Source: Hyphomicrobiales bacterium
GTDB lineage: Bacteria; Pseudomonadota; Alphaproteobacteria; Rhizobiales; Beijerinckiaceae
Assembly (NCBI GenBank): GCA_027489835.1
Contig: JAIXZF010000439.1
Coordinates: 1-9,657 of the forward strand
DNA length: 9,657 nucleotides
Reading direction: 5' to 3'
Made by a program: the position numbers and the translations under genes. Within the stretch, counting starts at the first letter, position 1; every line of letters starts with the position of its first letter. The notes beneath the pieces are model-generated. The model had not been told where the DNA came from. It saw nothing but the letters and a program-made list of their open reading frames with translations, and made no database searches. Shown here one piece after another: positions 6,408-9,657 of the stretch.

Positions 6408-7160
6408 ATGCACCTCAGGCTCGATCGCGTCAGCGTCACCTTCCCCGTGCTGGAGCACGCGGACCGGTCGCTGCGCGCCTCGCTGTTCCACAAGGTCGGC
6501 GCCACGGTCACGGGCTCGGCCCGCAGGCCGCTGATCAATGCGCTCAGGGATGTGACGCTCGATCTGGCGACCGGCGACCGGCTCGCCATCATCGGGCACA
6601 ACGGCGCGGGCAAATCCACCCTCCTGAAGGTGTGCGCAGGCATCTACGAGCCGACGACGGGCACGCTGGCGCGCTCGGGCTCGGTCGCCTCGATGACCGA
6701 CTTCCTGATGGGCATGGACCCTGCCCTGTCGGGCTACCAGAACATCGAGCGCAGGGCGATCTTCATGGGCCTGTCCTCGCACGAGGCGAAAGCGCTCGTG
6801 CCGGCTGTCGAGGACTTCTCCGAGCTGGGCGACTTCCTGAACCTGCCGATGCGGACCTACTCGACCGGCATGTTCATCCGCCTCGCCTTCGCCATCTCGA
6901 CCTCGATCCGCCCTGACATCATGATCATGGACGAGATGATCAACGCCGGAGACATGTCGTTCATCGAGAAGGCGCGCGCGCGGATGGAAGGGCTGATCGC
7001 CGACTCGAAGATCCTCGTCTTCGCCTCGCACGATCTCGGCCTTCTCGAGCGCACCTGCAACCAGGCGATCGTCCTCGAGAAGGGCGCGATCGCCCATCGC
7101 GGCAGCGTGGCGGATTGCGTCGCGCGGTATCGCGGCGTGGCGACGGCGCCGGCAGCCTGA
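6408..7160 (+). CDS. Polysaccharide export ABC transporter ATPase (Wzt/KpsT-type, short form)
   Basis: A 250-residue ATPase that powers the adjacent permease. Walker A is GHNGAGKST (63-71), the ABC signature region is YSTGMFIRLAFAIST (151-165), Walker B is IMIMDE (171-176) with catalytic E176, and the switch histidine is H208 in FASHD. The 20 or so residues before the first nucleotide-binding strand (FPVLEHADRSLRASLFHKV) are typical of polysaccharide exporters. The protein ends soon after the core fold, so it lacks the C-terminal carbohydrate-binding domain of long Wzt proteins; in that respect it resembles KpsT. The D-loop region reads MDEMINAGD where VDEVLAVGD is more usual, a mild variation. 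The start at 6408 follows the permease stop by 13 bases with CAGGG just upstream. An in-frame ATG at 6309 would overlap the permease and add 33 Ser/Arg-rich residues that look like an out-of-frame shadow. Confidence 0.9.
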   Translation: MHLRLDRVSVTFPVLEHADRSLRASLFHKVGATVTGSARRPLINALRDVTLDLATGDRLAIIGHNGAGKSTLLKVCAGIYEPTTGTLARSGSVASMTDFLMGMDPALSGYQNIERRAIFMGLSSHEAKALVPAVEDFSELGDFLNLPMRTYSTGMFIRLAFAISTSIRPDIMIMDEMINAGDMSFIEKARARMEGLIADSKILVFASHDLGLLERTCNQAIVLEKGAIAHRGSVADCVARYRGVATAPAA

Positions 7161-7188
7161 GGCCGCCGGGCGCGCGAGCCCGGCCTCA
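7158..7188. terminator. Stop-to-stop hairpin between convergent genes, probable bidirectional terminator
   Basis: TGAGGCC (7158-7164) and GGGC (7168-7171) together pair with GCCCGGCCTCA (7178-7188), giving 11 base pairs with a 3-base bulge and a 6-base loop. The outermost triplet on each strand is a stop codon: TGA of the export ATPase on the + strand and TGA of the binding protein on the - strand. No T-run flanks it, so termination would rest on the GC stem alone or be assisted by Rho. Confidence 0.55.
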
Positions 7189-8016
7189 GCTGCCCTGGTT
7201 GACCGTGATCGGCTTCAGCACGTTGGGCTTGAGGCCATATTTCGCGATGATCTGGTCATAGGCGCCCTTGGCCTGCAGCCGCTCGATGGCGCCCTTCACG
7301 GCGTCGCGCAGTTGGTTGCCCTCGGCCGTCTTGACGAAGGGGATGCCCACGAGCTTGTCCGTGAAGGGTTCGCCGAGAAGCACATAGGTGTTGGGCTCGA
7401 GCTGCTGGAAGTACGGCAGGGTCTCGTTGCCCTGCACGGCGGCATCGAGCCGCCCGGTCTTGAGCTGCGCGCGGGCATCGACCGAGCCTTCGGTGCCGAT
7501 GGGCTCGATCGGCTTCAGCCCCTTCGCCACGCAGTTCGTCGCGGACCAGGCGGCGATGTCGGCCGGCCAGGTGGTGGAGCGGCTGGCGCCGACCTTGCGG
7601 CCGCACAGATCGGTAGCGGTCTTGAGCTCGGGCCGGGCGGTCGTGGTGTAGAACTGCGCGCCGGAGCGGACGTAGTTGATGAAATCGGCGGTCTCGCGCC
7701 GGCTGGGGATGTCCGACATGAAGGCCATGACCATGTCGACGCGGCCGGTCTGCAGCGAAGGCAGCATCTGCGCGAAGGCAATCTCCTGCCATTCGGCCTT
7801 CAGCCCCAGCTCGGCGGCGATGGCTTCGCCGAGGTCAATGTCGAACCCGGTCAACTTGTTGGTCGCCGGGTCCTTGTAGGTGATCGGCGCATAGTTCGGG
7901 TTCGTGGCGATGACGAGCTTGCCGGCGCTCTTCACGCGGTCTGGCACGGCCTGGGCGTGACCGATGGCGGTCGAGGCCAGAAGGGCGAGGGCGGCGATGG
8001 CGATGCGCATGGTCAT
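7186..8016 (-). CDS. Amino-acid ABC transporter periplasmic substrate-binding protein
   Basis: A 276-residue family-3 solute-binding protein (SBP_bac_3, HisJ/GlnH-like). It begins with a secretion signal: MTMR, a hydrophobic core IAIAALALLASTAI, and a probable cleavage site near GHAQA (19-23). The mature protein starts with KLVIATNPNYAPITY and GFDIDLGEAIAAELG, hallmark segments of lobe 1. SDIPSRRETADFINY (101-115) holds R106, which aligns with the arginine that binds the ligand carboxylate. Lobe 2 includes GRKVGAS (139-145) and GRLDAAVQGNETLPYF (188-203), where the aspartate that usually holds the ligand amino group appears to be G196. C138 and C162 could form a disulfide. The gene is the last of the - strand operon, 20 bases after the ATPase. 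GGAG lies very close to the first ATG and at better spacing for the second (MRIAI), so the protein may be two residues shorter. Confidence 0.9.
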   Translation of the reverse strand: MTMRIAIAALALLASTAIGHAQAVPDRVKSAGKLVIATNPNYAPITYKDPATNKLTGFDIDLGEAIAAELGLKAEWQEIAFAQMLPSLQTGRVDMVMAFMSDIPSRRETADFINYVRSGAQFYTTTARPELKTATDLCGRKVGASRSTTWPADIAAWSATNCVAKGLKPIEPIGTEGSVDARAQLKTGRLDAAVQGNETLPYFQQLEPNTYVLLGEPFTDKLVGIPFVKTAEGNQLRDAVKGAIERLQAKGAYDQIIAKYGLKPNVLKPITVNQGS

Positions 8017-8036
8017 GGGTCTCCGGTTCGGTTGGC

Positions 8037-8816
8037 TCAGGTGAGGACGGCGGCGATGAAGTCGCGGGTGCGCGGATGGCTGGGGCGGCTGAGGATCTCG
8101 GCAGGCGGCCCGCGCTCGACGATCTTGCCATGGTCCATGAACACCACGTCGCCGGCCACCTCGCGGGCAAAGCCAAGCTCATGGGTCACGACGATCATGG
8201 TCATGCCGGAGGCCGCGAGGTCTCGCATCACGGCAAGCACCTCTCCCACCAGCTCGGGGTCGAGTGCGGAGGTCGGCTCGTCGAACAGCATCACCCTCGG
8301 GTTCATCGCGAGCGCGCGGGCGATGGCGATGCGCTGCTGCTGCCCGCCGGACAGTTCGATCGGATAGGCGTCGCGCTTCGACGCCAGCCCCACGCGTTCG
8401 AGCAGGGCCATGGCCCGTTCGGTCGCCTCCTTGCGGGGCTGGCGCAGCACGGTGACGGGGCCTTCCACGATGTTCTGCAGCGCCGTGAGATGGTGGAACA
8501 GGTTGAAGCGCTGGAACACCATGCCTGTGGCGAGGCGCTGCCGGGCGATCTCGGCATCCGAGAGCCGGTGGAGCTGGTCGCCCTTCCGGCGGAAACCGAT
8601 CAGCTCGCCATCGACGAACATGGCGCCGCTGTCGATGGTCTCGAGTTGGTTGACGCAGCGCAGGAAAGTGCTCTTGCCCGAGCCGGACGGGCCGATGATG
8701 CACTGCACCGCGCCGGGCATGACGTCGAGCGAGACCTCGTCGAGCGCCTTGAGCGAACCGAACAGCTTGCTGACGGAAGCGGCGAGGATGATGGGCTGGG
8801 CGCCTTGCATCGGCAT
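8037..8816 (-). CDS. Polar amino-acid ABC transporter ATPase (GlnQ/HisP-type)
   Basis: A 259-residue ATPase with every expected motif: Walker A GPSGSGKST (42-50), Q-loop Q102 in MVFQRFNLF, signature LSGGQQQR (155-162), Walker B VMLFDE (175-180) followed by PTSALDPE, and switch histidine H212 in VVTHELGFA. The phrases FQRFNLFHHLTALQNI and DHGKIVERGPPAEIL are typical of the polar amino-acid uptake family. It energises import through the permease encoded just upstream, with the binding protein encoded downstream. Its start is one base after the permease stop on the - strand, so translation is almost certainly coupled. A second ATG two codons in (MQGAQ) is a possible alternative start. The assignment is firm; the transported amino acid cannot be inferred from the ATPase. 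Confidence 0.94.
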   Translation of the reverse strand: MPMQGAQPIILAASVSKLFGSLKALDEVSLDVMPGAVQCIIGPSGSGKSTFLRCVNQLETIDSGAMFVDGELIGFRRKGDQLHRLSDAEIARQRLATGMVFQRFNLFHHLTALQNIVEGPVTVLRQPRKEATERAMALLERVGLASKRDAYPIELSGGQQQRIAIARALAMNPRVMLFDEPTSALDPELVGEVLAVMRDLAASGMTMIVVTHELGFAREVAGDVVFMDHGKIVERGPPAEILSRPSHPRTRDFIAAVLT

Positions 8817-8817
8817 G

Positions 8818-9654
8818 TCAGCCTGCCTTCGCCGCGCCGGGCCGGCGCTCGCCGCGGCCCTTCGAGAAGCGCTTCTCGAGGAAGAACTGGCCGATCTGAA
8901 GCAGCGTGACCACGATGAGGTACCAGCCGGCGGCGACGATCAGCAACTCGATCACCCGTGCATTGGCGTAGTAGATCGTCTGGGCGTTGCGCAGGATCTC
9001 GGAATACTGGATGACGCTGGCGATCGAGGTCAGCTTCACCATCGAGATGAACTCGTTGCCGACGGGCGGAATGATCACCCGCATCGCCTGGGGCAGGACG
9101 ATGCGGCGCAGCGCCGTCAGCCGCGTCATGCCGATGGACTTCGCCGCCTCCGTCTGGCCCGCATCGACCGACAGGATGCCCGAGCGCACGACCTCGGCCG
9201 TGTAGGCGCCCTGGTTCATGCCGAGCCCGAGCAGGGTGGCGACGAAGGGCGTCATCACGTCCACCGTGCGCATCTCGAACAGGCCGGGGATGCCCATCTT
9301 CGGGAAGACGAGCGCCAGGTTGAACCACAGCAGCAGCTGCAGCAGCAGCGGCGTGCCCCTGAAGAACCAGATGTAGAACAGCGCCGAGGCCCTGAGCACC
9401 GGGTTCGGCGACATGTACATCACCGCGAACAGCACCCCGAGCGCGATGCCGAGGGCCATGGCGCAGGCCGTCATGATCACTGTGTTGACAAGCCCGTTGA
9501 GGATGGCCGGCGCGGTGAAGAACTGGCCGACCACGGCCCAGGCGATCTGGCCCTCCGCGAAGGCCTTCACGACCCAGGCGAAGCAGAGCACGATGAGCGC
9601 CGCGGCCAGCCACCGGCCATAATGCCGGGTCGGCGCGATGCGGAGCCCGGCCAT
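8818..9654 (-). CDS. Polar amino-acid ABC transporter permease (HisM/GlnP-type)
   Basis: A 278-residue inner-membrane permease of the His/Glu/Gln/Arg/opine family. Hydrophobic spans appear near 14-33, 52-81, 92-118, 136-150 and 234-258. YIWFFRGTPLLLQL (94-107) is the strongly conserved segment of this family. EAAKSIGMTRLTALRRI (169-185), continuing into VLPQA, is the EAA loop that docks onto the ATPase. PPVGNEFISMVKLTSIAS (196-213) matches the usual sequence after it. The N-terminus is longer than in minimal permeases. The C-terminus ends in a basic tail (KRFSKGRGERRPGAAKAG). The ATG at 9652-9654 is the only start visible, 3 bases from the window edge, so the true start and any upstream promoter or second permease may lie outside. 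As only one permease is seen, the transporter may use a homodimer or pair with a partner beyond the edge. Confidence 0.92.
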   Translation of the reverse strand: MAGLRIAPTRHYGRWLAAALIVLCFAWVVKAFAEGQIAWAVVGQFFTAPAILNGLVNTVIMTACAMALGIALGVLFAVMYMSPNPVLRASALFYIWFFRGTPLLLQLLLWFNLALVFPKMGIPGLFEMRTVDVMTPFVATLLGLGMNQGAYTAEVVRSGILSVDAGQTEAAKSIGMTRLTALRRIVLPQAMRVIIPPVGNEFISMVKLTSIASVIQYSEILRNAQTIYYANARVIELLIVAAGWYLIVVTLLQIGQFFLEKRFSKGRGERRPGAAKAG

Positions 9655-9657
9655 GGC

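Noticed and set aside
5387..6643. 418-codon - strand frame opposite the export permease
   Set aside because: His/Gln/Arg/Asp-rich peptide typical of the complement of membrane-protein codons; it contradicts the well-supported permease and ATPase.
7312..8367. 351-codon + strand frame opposite the binding protein and ATPase genes
   Set aside because: Gly/Leu/Arg-rich antisense frame with no domain; both - strand genes are unmistakable.

Overview
The window is high-GC DNA (roughly two thirds G+C by eye) with tightly packed, translationally overlapping genes. Codon use, the style of the surface-polysaccharide genes and the amino-acid ABC transporter suggest an alphaproteobacterium, most likely of the Hyphomicrobiales (Rhizobiales). 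That assignment is inference; there is no rRNA or other marker. I see no tRNA, rRNA, CRISPR array, insertion sequence or phage gene.

Region 1 (1-2152, + strand) holds the tail of an aspartate/glutamate-racemase-family gene, then three genes coupled by ATGA-type overlaps: a SAM-dependent methyltransferase, a SerB-like HAD phosphatase and a LicC-like sugar/choline-type nucleotidyltransferase. Together they look like a small module that makes, methylates and nucleotide-activates a small substituent. Its chemical identity cannot be read from the window.

Region 2 (2153-7160, + strand) starts with a 276-base intergenic stretch that probably carries the promoter. It is followed by a UDP-N-acetyl-hexosamine/UDP-glucose 6-dehydrogenase, a GT-B-like glycosyltransferase with a long disordered N-terminus, and an ABC-2 polysaccharide export pair (Wzm/KpsM-type permease and a short Wzt/KpsT-type ATPase with no C-terminal glycan-binding domain). 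This is part of a capsule, exopolysaccharide or O-antigen locus of the ABC-transporter-dependent type: an acidic sugar nucleotide is made, a glycosyltransferase uses it or another donor, and the finished chain crosses the inner membrane. The Region 1 module plausibly supplies a decoration for the same glycan.

Region 3 (7186-9657, - strand) converges on Region 2. It is a polar amino-acid uptake operon transcribed as permease, ATPase, then periplasmic binding protein. The two convergent operons meet at a GC-rich hairpin whose two feet are the two stop codons. The permease start lies 3 bases from the window edge, so more of this operon may lie beyond it.

The most interesting points are the methyltransferase-HAD-nucleotidyltransferase module next to an export locus, the unusual glycosyltransferase, two GC-rich hairpins (3784-3833 and 7158-7188), and a binding protein whose usual ligand-binding aspartate position appears to be glycine.
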